From Exophiala sp. HKRS030 (Eukaryota; Ascomycota; Eurotiomycetes; Chaetothyriales; Herpotrichiellaceae): a stretch of DNA of 64,000 nt. The notes under the pieces are model-generated. The model worked only from the letters and a program-made list of their open reading frames with translations. It did no database searches and was not told the DNA's origin. The translations under genes were made by a program, and so were the position numbers. Where the stretch lies: assembly GCA_023897205.1 (NCBI GenBank), contig JAHWDD010000002.1, forward strand, positions 6,200,001 through 6,264,000. The letters are read 5' to 3'. Positions 55,145 through 64,000 of this stretch are shown one piece after another (positions within the stretch are counted from its first letter, which is position 1; the number at the start of each line of letters is the position of its first letter).

Positions 55145-56330
55145 ATGACCATGGCGTTACCTGCAGGTAACGCTGTTTTCCCACGAAGCCACGTTGGTTT
55201 CGATTCCATCACCCAACAGATTGAGAAGAAACTATTGAAGAGAGGGTTTCAATTTAATGTCATCTGCGTTGGTATGCATGCCTCTATGCACCGCTTTACA
55301 CAGAGACTAAATGTCCTTCTCTAGGTCAAACTGGTCTGGGTAAATCGACCTTGATCAACACCATCTTTGCATCCCACCTCATCGATTCCAAAGGTCGTCT
55401 GCGACCCGATGAGCAAAGCCGCTCCACCACCGAGATTCAGACTGTGTCGCATGGTGAGCCTAGACCCATCATCAGACACTATAAGCTTGAAACTAAATCA
55501 TACTCTAGTAATCGAAGAAAATGGTGTCCGCCTGAGATTGAACATCGTCGATACCCCCGGTTACGGTGACTTGGTCAACAATGATCGATGGTAAGGCAAT
55601 ATTTACAGCCCTGTCAATCGTGTACTCTCTGACACTCTCTAGCTGGGATCCTATCGTCAAATACATCAAAGATCAGCACTCAGCCTACCTACGAAAAGAG
55701 CTCACGGCACAAAGAGAACGCTACATTCAAGACACCCGTATTCACTGCTGTCTCTTCTTCATTCAGCCATCCGGCCATGCTCTCAAACCAATTGACATTG
55801 TGGTTCTCAAGAAGCTGTCAGATGTCGTCAATGTGGTGCCAGTCATTGCAAAGGCTGATTCATTGACGCTCGAGGAACGTCGTGCGTTCAAAGAGCGCAT
55901 AAAGGAGGAGTTTGCATTCCATAACCTGAAGATGTACCCCTATGACAACGAGGAGTTGGATGACGAAGAGAGGGCCACAAACACGACTATCAAGGACATC
56001 ATTCCATTCGCCGTGGTCGGCAGCGAAAAGACCATCATTGTTAATGGCAAGCAAGTTCGTGGCCGACAGAACAAATGGGGGGTCATCAATGTCGAGGACG
56101 AAAACCATTCCGAATTCGTCTACTTGCGCAATTTTCTAACAAGAACACATCTCCAGGATCTGATTGAGACCACCAGTCAAATCCACTACGAGACGTTCAG
56201 AGCCAAGCAGTTGCTCGCGCTCAAGGAGAGCAGTGCTGCCAGTGGCATGGCTGGTAGCAGGCCCATCAGTCCTGCTGCTGATCGAGAGTTGAGCCGGGGC
56301 TCTCAACGAATGACCATGAATGGCTATTGA
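55145..56330 (+). CDS. CDC10: Septin of the Cdc10 group
   Basis: Exons 55145-55271, 55325-55453, 55509-55590 and 55643-56330, giving 341 residues. GTPase motifs are intact: G1 GQTGLGKS, G3 DTPGYGD and G4 AKAD, plus the septin unique element ([16 protein letters not shown]). It starts with [24 protein letters not shown], very close to Cdc10 (AspD in Aspergillus), and ends soon after LLALKES without the coiled coil found in Cdc3, Cdc11 and Cdc12. Septins polymerise at septa, tips and conidiophores. All introns are 52-55 nt with GT-AG ends. A second ATG six bases downstream (55151) is also possible. Confidence 0.95.
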
Positions 56331-56631
56331 GCGACATGGAACGAGGTTCAAACCCATGGTCTCTCATGCATCCAAAAGAGATTCGGGGGGAATTTACTGT
56401 GGTGATTGCTGTGGTCTCGCGAAGGCGAAGTTTATCCTTTCGCTTTCGTAAGGGCTTTTTCTTTGATGTAGCGTCTAGGGAGAGCGGGTCCTTGATCTTG
56501 ACGACGCGTAGGTATAATATTTCTCATGACATCTGATCGTTCTACTTTGCTGTGGTCTATCATCTATCTAAGTTCAGCTTGTTTGTAAACGCCCCGTCGT
56601 GATTCGTAGTTCGAGGCCGCGGCCCCAACGC
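56331..56631. other. Convergent spacer between septin and guanylate kinase genes
   Basis: 3' UTR space for both genes. Nothing coding recognised. Confidence 0.6.
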
Positions 56632-57258
56632 TTAAGAGAGTGAAGAAATGTCTTTCATGACCCATTGGTCCAGCTCCTGGAAGGTCTTGTCCAGATCGTC
56701 GTTGATGATCACTTTGTCATTCTTGCCTTCGGTTTTGGCATATTCCAGCTCATTCTTAGCCTGTGCTAAGCGTTTTTGAATCGAGTCTTCGCTGGTATCT
56801 CCGCGACCACGTAACCTGCGCTCGAGCTCTTCTACACTAGGCGGCTGGATGAAACAGATCCTCGGGTTTAGAGGGCTCTTCTTCAACTGTTTCACACCCT
56901 CCATCTCGATGTCGAAGATGCAGATTCTCTTTCCCTCGGCCGTACTGCCGTCGATATTCTTGCCCTTCCCTTCGGCAACGTCTTGAACTGCCTGCTTCGA
57001 AGAACCGTAGTAGTTCCCACCGAATTTGGCATGCTCTACGAAGGCATCCTCGGAAATCAATTGCTCAAAAGCTTCCGTTGTTGTGAAGTGGTAGTGAACG
57101 CCGTCTTCCTCGCCAGGGCGTGGTTTGCGAGTGGTGTGTGATACGCTGAACCCAAAAAGATCAGGATGTAACGCGAAGAGGCGCTTGAGCAAGGTTGATT
57201 TTCCTGTGCCCGATGGACCGGAGAGAACGATGGGTCGGAGAGTAGTTGTGTCGGACAT
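56632..57258 (-). CDS. GUK1: Guanylate kinase
   Basis: A single exon of 208 residues from the ATG at 57258. It has the P-loop GPSGTGKS, the GMP-binding [19 protein letters not shown], the YYGSSK block and the [18 protein letters not shown] lid region. The enzyme phosphorylates GMP to GDP. The same frame is open to an upstream ATG at 57357, which would add 33 residues rich in Arg, Ser and Thr with no acidic residue, resembling a mitochondrial presequence (see findings). Confidence 0.94.
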   Translation of the reverse strand: MSDTTTLRPIVLSGPSGTGKSTLLKRLFALHPDLFGFSVSHTTRKPRPGEEDGVHYHFTTTEAFEQLISEDAFVEHAKFGGNYYGSSKQAVQDVAEGKGKNIDGSTAEGKRICIFDIEMEGVKQLKKSPLNPRICFIQPPSVEELERRLRGRGDTSEDSIQKRLAQAKNELEYAKTEGKNDKVIINDDLDKTFQELDQWVMKDISSLS

Positions 57259-57577
57259 GGTGCGTCGTTTGGAGGTATTATGAAGACGGCACGTAGAATA
57301 CGGTAACTTCTGTGGAATGAAAGTCCGAGTAGACGCAAGGAACGACCTCAGCTTCATCAAGACATTTGCGAAGACCTTTTGGTGGGCTGGAAGGGTTTCC
57401 CATACAGAAAGTTGGAGCGGTGGAGAAACCACCAATCAAGAGGCTAATGGTTCGGCCGCTTAATTTCTTGGCAGGGGCTATCTGTCCAAAGCTGTGCGTT
57501 ATCTCGACCTCACTCTATTTCCATCTGCAAAAGACATCTAATGCAATCGATGCTGGGATCGTCTCCATTTAGGACCC
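57259..57577. other. Bidirectional promoter between guanylate kinase and the 57.6 kb gene
   Basis: About 320 bp. The minus strand includes the possible N-terminal extension of guanylate kinase (57259-57357). Confidence 0.55.
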
Positions 57578-59403
57578 ATGGAAACCTTGGACCCCGGGAC
57601 CGTTAGTGATGGCACGGTCAGCGACGATGTCCATGCAGGATCGACCAACTTACTATCCCTTACACCTGATGCTGGCGTCAATGTGTCAAGATCGACTGGA
57701 CCTCTTACAACCCTTAAGCATCCCCGTCGTCGGGGACGCCATGCAAAGGACCCACTCGGCAAATGTATATATATGCAGTGCCAACGACTCGAAGATATGG
57801 TAACTCAACTTAAATCACACCTAGCTCTTCCAAACCAAGACGCTGAACATACTACGCTTGTATTCTCTTTTCCCACCACTGCGGCGTTCATGGTTCCCAA
57901 AAGAGAGCCAGTCAGTATAAGAGATCCTGACAAAAGAGTCCAACACATGTATAGTGTGTTTAATAAAACTGCTGTCAGCGTTATTGATGCATTGCAAACC
58001 ATTCAAGACCCCAAGGAACAGGCTCTCACCCAGAGAGCAATCTCGAAAACCTTGACCGAAGCAATTCAACAAGCGGACGGGTTTCGATATAGCTTCCACA
58101 ACAGCTGGCTGAGTCGTGAAGATCAAGCGAGTCGGTTTTCTTACTACTGCAACGATTCAGTCTTGAATAAAGGTAGGGCAGCGAACGAAGGTGCGGCCAT
58201 GGTCAGAAATGGTGTCAAGGTCCGTAAACCCGTTTACGACTGCGAAGGGCTTTTGTGCATCAAATTCTCGTCAACCAAAATGAGCCTCGAAGTTCATTAC
58301 AAGCATATCCCCTTGCACAAAACTTATGAGGAGCGAGCGCCGCCGCCAAGGAGAGATAGCAAAAGAAGAAAGCTAATGGAGGTCTTTCATCCTGGTTCAT
58401 TGCCTAAAATCAAATCGAGGAGTAAGAAGTCCGTCCCGGCTGTCAAATCGCCCCTGGTAAAAAGCGACCGACAACAGAATCTATATCACAGACTCCAGAT
58501 GCGACAGGAGGGGAGGAAGCAAGCCAGCAACGTCAGGACAGCAGCTTGCAGCCACTATTTGATTTTCTGGGCTCAGCAGGTCGCATTACAACTGACTCTC
58601 CGGCCCTAGTTTCAAGTCATTCCCCAGCCGATACCATGGCGCCTGAGAACGAGTCTTTGATGTCGAGTGGCGATGCAGTCCCAGAGATGCCCTCCAAACC
58701 GGTCAAAGATCTCCGTTATCCAGGCATGATGTCCGGGTACATGGTTGGAAGCTCATTGACATGGGGTCTACCAATCAAGAAGCGTCTTACAAAACGAGAA
58801 CAACGTGCGCAATATCGCGCGCGTGCTAAACTCGCGGCTTCTGTGGAACGTTCAGTCGAGGCACCAAGGGAAAGTCCTGTTGTGACGGTCTCACAACCCA
58901 CCGATCCTGTCTCAGAGCTCGAGGCCCTCCGAGCAGAACTTGAGGCAGCTCAAGCCAAAATTCGCGCCCTCGAAAACGAAAAAATACAATCGTCTACGCC
59001 AATACGGTGGAACACGGCAATCCAACCTCCAAATTTGTCACCAGAGGATTATGGGCCCAATCATCCTCCTTCTCAACAACATCACCTGCCACACTCCGGA
59101 TACCCATACTATCCTCAACTGGCAGTTCAATATCCCTATCATCAGCCTTCTCAATGGCAATCATATCCGCAACCTATCGTAGGCCTAGCTCAGCCACAGA
59201 TGGCGACAAGTGGAAATGGTCCGCCTCATCCTCAAAGAAGTTTGCACAATGTACCTCCCCGAGCCAGTGGGATGGCTGATCATCTCTCATCACAGCCTCA
59301 ACCTCAGCAATCGCGACACATTCCAAATTCGGACGAGAACCATGATCAAAGCTCTCGACGAGCAAATGGTGTATCTGTCGCGAATACCGTTGTGATACCT
59401 TGA
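57578..59403 (+). CDS. Conserved fungal protein with possible zinc-binding DNA-binding module; internal frame change
   Basis: The frame starting at 57578 covers residues 1-~310; the downstream frame covers the rest to 59403. The change occurs at ~58455-58545 and could be a missing base at the GGGG run 58510-58513, or an intron starting at a GTAAAA donor at about 58458. The N-terminal part has conserved features FRYSFHNSWLSREDQASRF-YYCNDS, KPVYDCEGLLCIKFS and VHYKHIPLHKTYEERAPPPRR, with two Cys and paired His spaced as in WRKY-GCM1/FLYWCH-type folds (inference). It is followed by a basic KRRK patch, later a KREQRAQYRARAK segment, a short coiled coil (SELEALRAELEAAQAKIRAL) and a Pro/Gln/Tyr-rich tail. 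It is probably nuclear; function unknown. The two parts might be separate genes, but the second has no good start. Confidence 0.6.
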
Positions 59404-59861
59404 AGGAGCCTTTGGTTGTAGTTGAGGTCGTAATGTACTTTGTCCTGAGCATCTGGCAATCGAGAGAGCACTGTTAATAGGCTGTTTGGGACCTGCAGAT
59501 GAATTGAATGTAGAATTGAGGCTTGAGGTACCTAGCCTACATGTAGCTCATGCAAACAATCAATGCAATTGCAAGAGTGAACCTCTCGAAGAGCCAATGT
59601 CCTCGAGAACAAACGGCAACACAAGGAATTTGTTGCGCATTCCGGCCTGGATTATACGGAGTGCTCCGCTGTAGTTGATCGGGTGAACCTTTGAACCTCA
59701 AACGCCAAAAGTTTGGAGAAGCGTAAAGTCAAAATTCTGGTTGTCTCCAAAGACGAAAAAAAGTTCCCACCCACCAAATCTTCATCTCAAGGTCAGTTGA
59801 GGCTTCTGTGCACGGCTGAACCTCATCCCTTCTCTACGGTTTGCGATACTCATCTTCCACA
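59404..59861. other. Spacer between two plus-strand genes
   Basis: 3' region of the 57.6 kb gene and PUF6 promoter. Contains one near-copy of TACGGAGTA (TACGGAGTG, ~59656). No coding segment. Confidence 0.55.
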
Positions 59862-61968
59862 ATGTCCAAAATGGTTGGGACCAAGCGTACCCATGATTCT
59901 ACCGACGCCAAGTCGTCAAAGAAAGCGAAAGTCGCACCCACCGCTGGAAAAACGCAGGCATCTCAGCCTTCGGGAGAGGACTTCATTCCACTCGGTGCGA
60001 GTCAGGATAAGGGCTTCAAATCACAGGAGAAATATCGTCCGGCATCAAAAGCGCCTGCGAGTCGGCCAGACTCGTACCTGAGCGGTAGGTACAGAGGAAA
60101 CATGTTTTAGTATTACCAACATCAGTGCTAACGAAACACCATGCAGATGCCACAGGAAATACTTCTCGTGAAGCACATATCAAACAAAAAGCCCTTGCGC
60201 AAGACCGTAAAGCCGCAAAACCCAATGCTGATTCCATCGCCCGCTCGAAGAAAATCTGGGAACGTCTACGTCGGAAATCTCATGTACCCAAAGAAGAGCG
60301 AGATACCTTGGTAACAGAACTTTTCCAGATAATATCTGGCCGTGTGAAGGATTTTGTGTTTAAGCACGATTCCGTCCGGGTCATTCAGTGCGCTTTAAAA
60401 TATGCAACTCCAGAACAACGGAAGAAGATCTCAATCGAGCTAAGAGGCAGCTATCGAGAACTAGCCGAGTCGAAGTATGCCAAGTTTCTGATAGCCAAGA
60501 TGGTTGTTGGAGATGATGAGGTGAGAGATGCCGTCGTTGAGGAGTTTTATGGACATGTCAAACGACTTATCCGGCATCCTGAAGCCAGCTGGATTGTGGA
60601 TGATATTTATCGAACTATTGCCACTAAATCACAAAAGGCTATCATGCTCAGGGAGTGGTACGGGCCTGAGTTTGTGGTGTTTAGCAAGGACCGACGAACA
60701 CTGAAGGGTGACGAAGTCAGTGGTGATTTATCTGAGATCCTTGCGCAGAGTCCCGAAAAACGTGCCCCAATCATGCAACATTTGAAGGAGATGACCAATC
60801 AATTGGTGCAGAAGAAGACGACGGGCTTTACGATTTTGCACGATGCGTTGCTGCAGTATTTCCTGAATTGTAAACCTGGAAGCCCTGAGATCAATGAGTT
60901 TCTTGAGATGCTCCGTGACGACGAAGAGGGCGATTGCTACAAGAACTTGGCGTTCACCAAATCTGGATCCAGGCTTGTCTGTCTGGCACTGGCACATGAG
61001 AACTCCAAAGGTCGTCGAACAATCCTTAAATTCTTCAAGACCCACATTCGCCTTCTCGCTGAAGATCAATACGGCCACACTGTTCTTCTCACGGCATACG
61101 ATGTCATCGACGACACGGTCATGACCGGGAAAGCCATTTTTTCCGAACTTCTGGCCCGTGATCTCGACGCCGAAGCTAGAGATCAACAGCTTACGGCATT
61201 CGCGGAGCACCTCATTGCCCGAATTCCTCTGTTGTACCTTTTGGCGCCTGAGCCACCGAAATGGCTTCTGATGAATGAAGAGACTGCAGCTCTACGGCAA
61301 GAAACCCATGCCATCAGGACTGAAACCTCCAAGAAGGACCCCGAGGTCCGGCGAATAGAATTGCTCAAGCAAATCTCACAACCACTTCTTGATCTCATTG
61401 CTTCACATGCGCCATTCCTCGCCTCATCCAGCTTCGGCTGCCAGTTCATCACCGAGACACTATTTGGAGCCATCGGCGAGTCAAAGGCTGCTCTTGATGC
61501 GGTCGCACAACTCAGTAACCCTACGAACGCACTGGAAGCTGAAGCTGTGAACGATGAAGCAAAGACCCAATCTCTGCTGTCCACCCCGCGGTGGGTCGAA
61601 TGCTTAAAACCTTGGTACAAGGTGGCCGATTTGACAAAGCCAGTCAAGCCATCATCAAGAAGGACCCCGCGCTCAAATTCCATGATATCCTTTATGAACA
61701 GATAATCTCGCAAGGAGAAGACGAGGTGGTGAATTGGGCAAACGGACCCAACTCGTTTGTCATTGTTGCCATGCTTGAGTCGGATGATTTTGGGAAAAGA
61801 GAAGAGTTGATAGGCCGACTGGTGGAGAGAAAAGCAGTGCTAGACCCTAAAGGAGCAGGGGCGCGAATCATTCTCGAGAAAATCTCGAGCAATGAGTCCC
61901 GCGGCAATGGAACGGAGGAGAAGAAATCGAAATCGAAAGCGAAAAAGGAGAAGAACGCCAAGGCTTAA
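59862..61968 (+). CDS. PUF6: Puf6-like pumilio protein, frame broken once near the C-terminus
   Basis: Exon 1 59862-60084, exon 2 60147-61968, about 681 residues with one break bridged. A Lys-rich N-terminus precedes Puf-type helical repeats (for example KDFVFKHDSVRVIQCALKYA and the YAKFLIAKM repeat) and the CPL domain. This is the Puf6/PUM3 family, which works in 60S ribosome assembly and, in yeast, ASH1 mRNA repression. At a CCCC run (61584-61587) the frame changes by one base. The downstream frame continues the conserved GRMLKTLVQGGRFD segment, so the break is unlikely to be a real C-terminus. The intron has a GTAGGT donor and GCTAAC branch point. Confidence 0.9.
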
Positions 61969-63464
61969 AGATCTTGGATATCAAAGCAAATACAATAAGA
62001 ACACAATATATGATCATGTTGATGGTCTCACCTTGTTTTCTCGCATTGGCAAGTTTTGATGTGTCCTTGTTCCACTCCGAAGCCAACCTGTGTAACGACG
62101 GCATCTCTTGTGAAGGGGACTGCAGACACCAGTGCCTTGAGGCGCCTTGCTTCACATTCACAAGACTCTGTACACCATGTGCACCATGGCCTCATGCCAC
62201 CAACGGAGTAAATGCCAGTTCGTTCTTTCACAAATGGGTCGAGTCATCCATCACGTGCTCCCACCGGCCGATATCCTCAGGCCCGGTCGAAACGATAGGG
62301 CGAGGCCAATTGGGTCTTTTGCAAGCGTCTTGTAGATCGAGATCGACGTCATGCTGATCAGGGATCACCCTCGAGCGCCTCCCGTCGCCTCATAGGTGTG
62401 TTCCCACTGTTGAGCCACACGTGTGACATGCCAAACGGTGCCTGAGAAGGTCGAGAGCCAAGAAGTGGATGACGCGGAAGAGGGTCGTCGGCAGTGGTAC
62501 TGACCAAGTAAATGCCTAATAAAGAGAGGGAGACGTGGGCAGGCGTGGGAGGTACCTGAGGCCCCTAGCAGGTGCCTGGGTCTCTTCGTATACGTTTATC
62601 CGCGAGCCTTTCTCGGTGTGCACTGGCTGCTCAGGTATTGGGGTACTTTACTGGGAGTGGACAAAAGAGCAGCCTAATGAGCCTCTGCGTGCAGGCCCTA
62701 GGAACCTACAGTGCCTACCCTTACCTACCAGGCACCTAGCAAGTAGTTAACTAGCAGCACACAATGACTACACGTCTTCAAATCTGCACAATCAGTACTC
62801 AGCAATTACCTGATGCCTAATCGAGCAAGTTATCTTCCAGAGAAGAATCGATCTCGTATCTCCTGCAAGATAAAGAAAGCAGAAAAGTCTGTCAGGCAAG
62901 GGCTCAACAACTGATTGGGCATGTGACCTGAGGAAATTAAGTTGATTAGGGCGCTGTTAGTTAAGTTCTCGGTGTCTTCGACCCCCGAGGCGCCTGATGG
63001 GACACCTACAGTATAGGCTATTACAGGCTCTAAGGTTCAAGGTTCAAGTACATGCCATATACTCCGTAGTCGGTAGGTCCTTCGTGGTCCCCCGGTAGTG
63101 GCACTAACTAGGTGGCACTGGACCCTTGTTAGGCATGTCACGGCAAGTATCTCTGGCCCTGAGGACCCTAGCCTCCACCAAGCATTTGTGGGTGCGGAGT
63201 CGAAACTCTGATCGCTTCCAAAGTGGTAAAGTCAAGGACTGTAGGTTCGACGGTTGACCCCAAGTACCCAACTTCACACACTTCACACACATGTGCCGAT
63301 TTCTTGTTTCTCTCCTCTCTCTCTCACATAACGCTGTTGACTTTTGCAACTTCCAAACCTCGAACCCTCCTTCGTTCCCTTCAGAAAGAGATCCCTAACG
63401 CCCTATCATTACCCTCACTAGAACGAAATTCTTCCTAGACCACCGACAGTTTGTCCCGTATATC
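61969..63464. other. 1.5 kb region upstream of the ethanolamine kinase gene
   Basis: Contains TAGGTACC and CCTAGG-rich patches (62540-62760), one TACTCCGTA (63060-63068) and a pyrimidine-rich leader (63310-63420). No coding segment recognised. Confidence 0.55.
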
Positions 63465-63497
63465 ATGCTAGAGCATGGTGTCCTCTACTACTACTAA
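63465..63497 (+). promoter_or_regulatory. Upstream ORF overlapping the ethanolamine kinase start
   Basis: An ATG at 63465 opens a 10-codon frame ending in TAA at 63495-63497. It overlaps the main ATG (63475) in another frame, so a ribosome starting at the first ATG would pass the main start. Whether the mRNA includes it depends on the transcription start, which is not visible. Confidence 0.5.
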
Positions 63498-64000
63498 TGG
63501 TAATGGCCACGGTCCACAACTTCAACACATCGATGCGTCGTTCGATCCTCAAAACTCCGAATCCTCTGCTCTCGACCTAGTTTATAGAATCCAAACAAAG
63601 TGGCGGGATGCCCCTGGCAAGATTGAGATTGTCAAGTTCACCGATGGCATCACCAACACCGTAAGTCTTTTGTCCCATTTCCCTGTGTGTTTGAGAGCAC
63701 GTGCTCACTGACACCCTGGACACTAGTTGTTAAAAGTATCCAAACACATTCCGGGCCTTTCAAAAACAGACATCGATCGAGACTCGGTCCTCCTGCGTGC
63801 GTATGGCAACAATACCGAAATCCTCATAGACCGAGACAGGGAGGCTAGCTCTCACGCCTTGTGCGCACAACATGGACTTGCCCCGACCTTGTTAGCCAGG
63901 TTCAATAATGGCCTGCTGTATAGGTTCATCATTGGGAAAGTCTGCACTCCGCAAGACCTAATTCGAGAACCTGTATGGCGTGCAGTCGCCGACCACTTGG
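63475..64000 (+). CDS. EKI1: Ethanolamine kinase (choline/ethanolamine kinase family), 3' end outside window
   Basis: Exon 1 63475-63660 and exon 2 from 63727 to the window edge; the intron has a GTAAGT donor and CACTAG acceptor. KFTDGITNT|LLKVSKH matches the start of the ethanolamine kinase fold (nucleotide-binding strand region), and VLLRAYGNNTEILIDRDRE, followed by GLAPTLLARFNNGLLYRFIIGK, are the next conserved segments. This enzyme makes phosphoethanolamine, the first step of the CDP-ethanolamine (Kennedy) pathway. Choline kinase is the alternative, but TDGITNTL is typical of ethanolamine kinases. Catalytic residues are outside the window. Confidence 0.88.

Noticed and set aside
61591..61968. 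Separate small gene at the 3' end of PUF6
   Set aside because: It continues the Puf6 C-terminal region in the shifted frame; better explained by the break at 61584-61587.
1..64000. tRNA genes, rRNA, CRISPR arrays, intact transposons, viral insertions
   Set aside because: I looked for GGTTCRA-type B boxes with plausible A boxes, long terminal repeats, reverse transcriptase or transposase motifs and regular spaced arrays, and saw none I could support.

Overview
The window is a gene-dense stretch of nuclear DNA from a filamentous ascomycete (Pezizomycotina; most likely Eurotiomycetes, possibly a Chaetothyriales-like fungus, though class level is inference). The evidence is many short GT-AG introns (about 44-89 nt) with CTAAC/CTGAC-like branch points, a Zn2Cys6 regulator, NCS1 and DHA1 transporters, a Cdc10-type septin, and conserved fungal genes such as MDM1, UFD2, SKI8, PUF6 and NOP15. 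No rRNA, tRNA, CRISPR array or intact transposon was recognised.

Layout. 0-5 kb: tail of a JmjC/cupin-like gene and a sorting nexin of the Mdm1/Snx13 type (minus). 5-10.6 kb: a 5.8 kb stretch with no convincing gene. 10.6-18.1 kb: a BAHD-like acyltransferase, RAD51 and a PhoD-like phosphatase. 18.9-25 kb: an accessory cluster of a Zn2Cys6 regulator, a DHA1-type MFS transporter and an amidase; transporter and amidase are divergent around a promoter holding a degenerate repeat of about 20-21 bp period. 25.8-29.7 kb: RNA 3'-phosphate cyclase and nucleolar Nop15. 30.3-38.4 kb: accessory and surface genes, namely an unknown secreted repeat protein, a wax-synthase-like MBOAT protein, an Ecm33-like membrane protein and an NCS1 permease. 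41-64 kb: mostly housekeeping genes, namely a 4-TM protein, Ufd2, a Hlj1-like DnaJ protein, an Aim19-like protein, Ski8, mitochondrial bL32, septin Cdc10, guanylate kinase, a conserved protein of unknown function, Puf6 and the start of an ethanolamine kinase.

Gene models were built by eye from reading frame, splice consensus and protein family knowledge. Several genes (PhoD, amidase, secreted repeat protein, NCS1 permease, PUF6 and possibly the 57.6 kb gene) are broken by single-base frameshifts. All have the same sign, all would be repaired by one extra base, and all can be placed in short G or C runs. I read this as a consensus error pattern more than pseudogenisation, and annotate these as coding genes.

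The points most worth a second look are the phased repeat array in the transporter/amidase promoter, the unknown secreted repeat protein, a possible WRKY-GCM1/FLYWCH-like zinc-binding module in the 57.6 kb gene, a receptor-like Ecm33 relative with a cytosolic tail, a possible dual-start guanylate kinase, a start-codon-only exon in SKI8, a GC-AG intron in the bL32m gene, and a uORF overlapping the ethanolamine kinase start.
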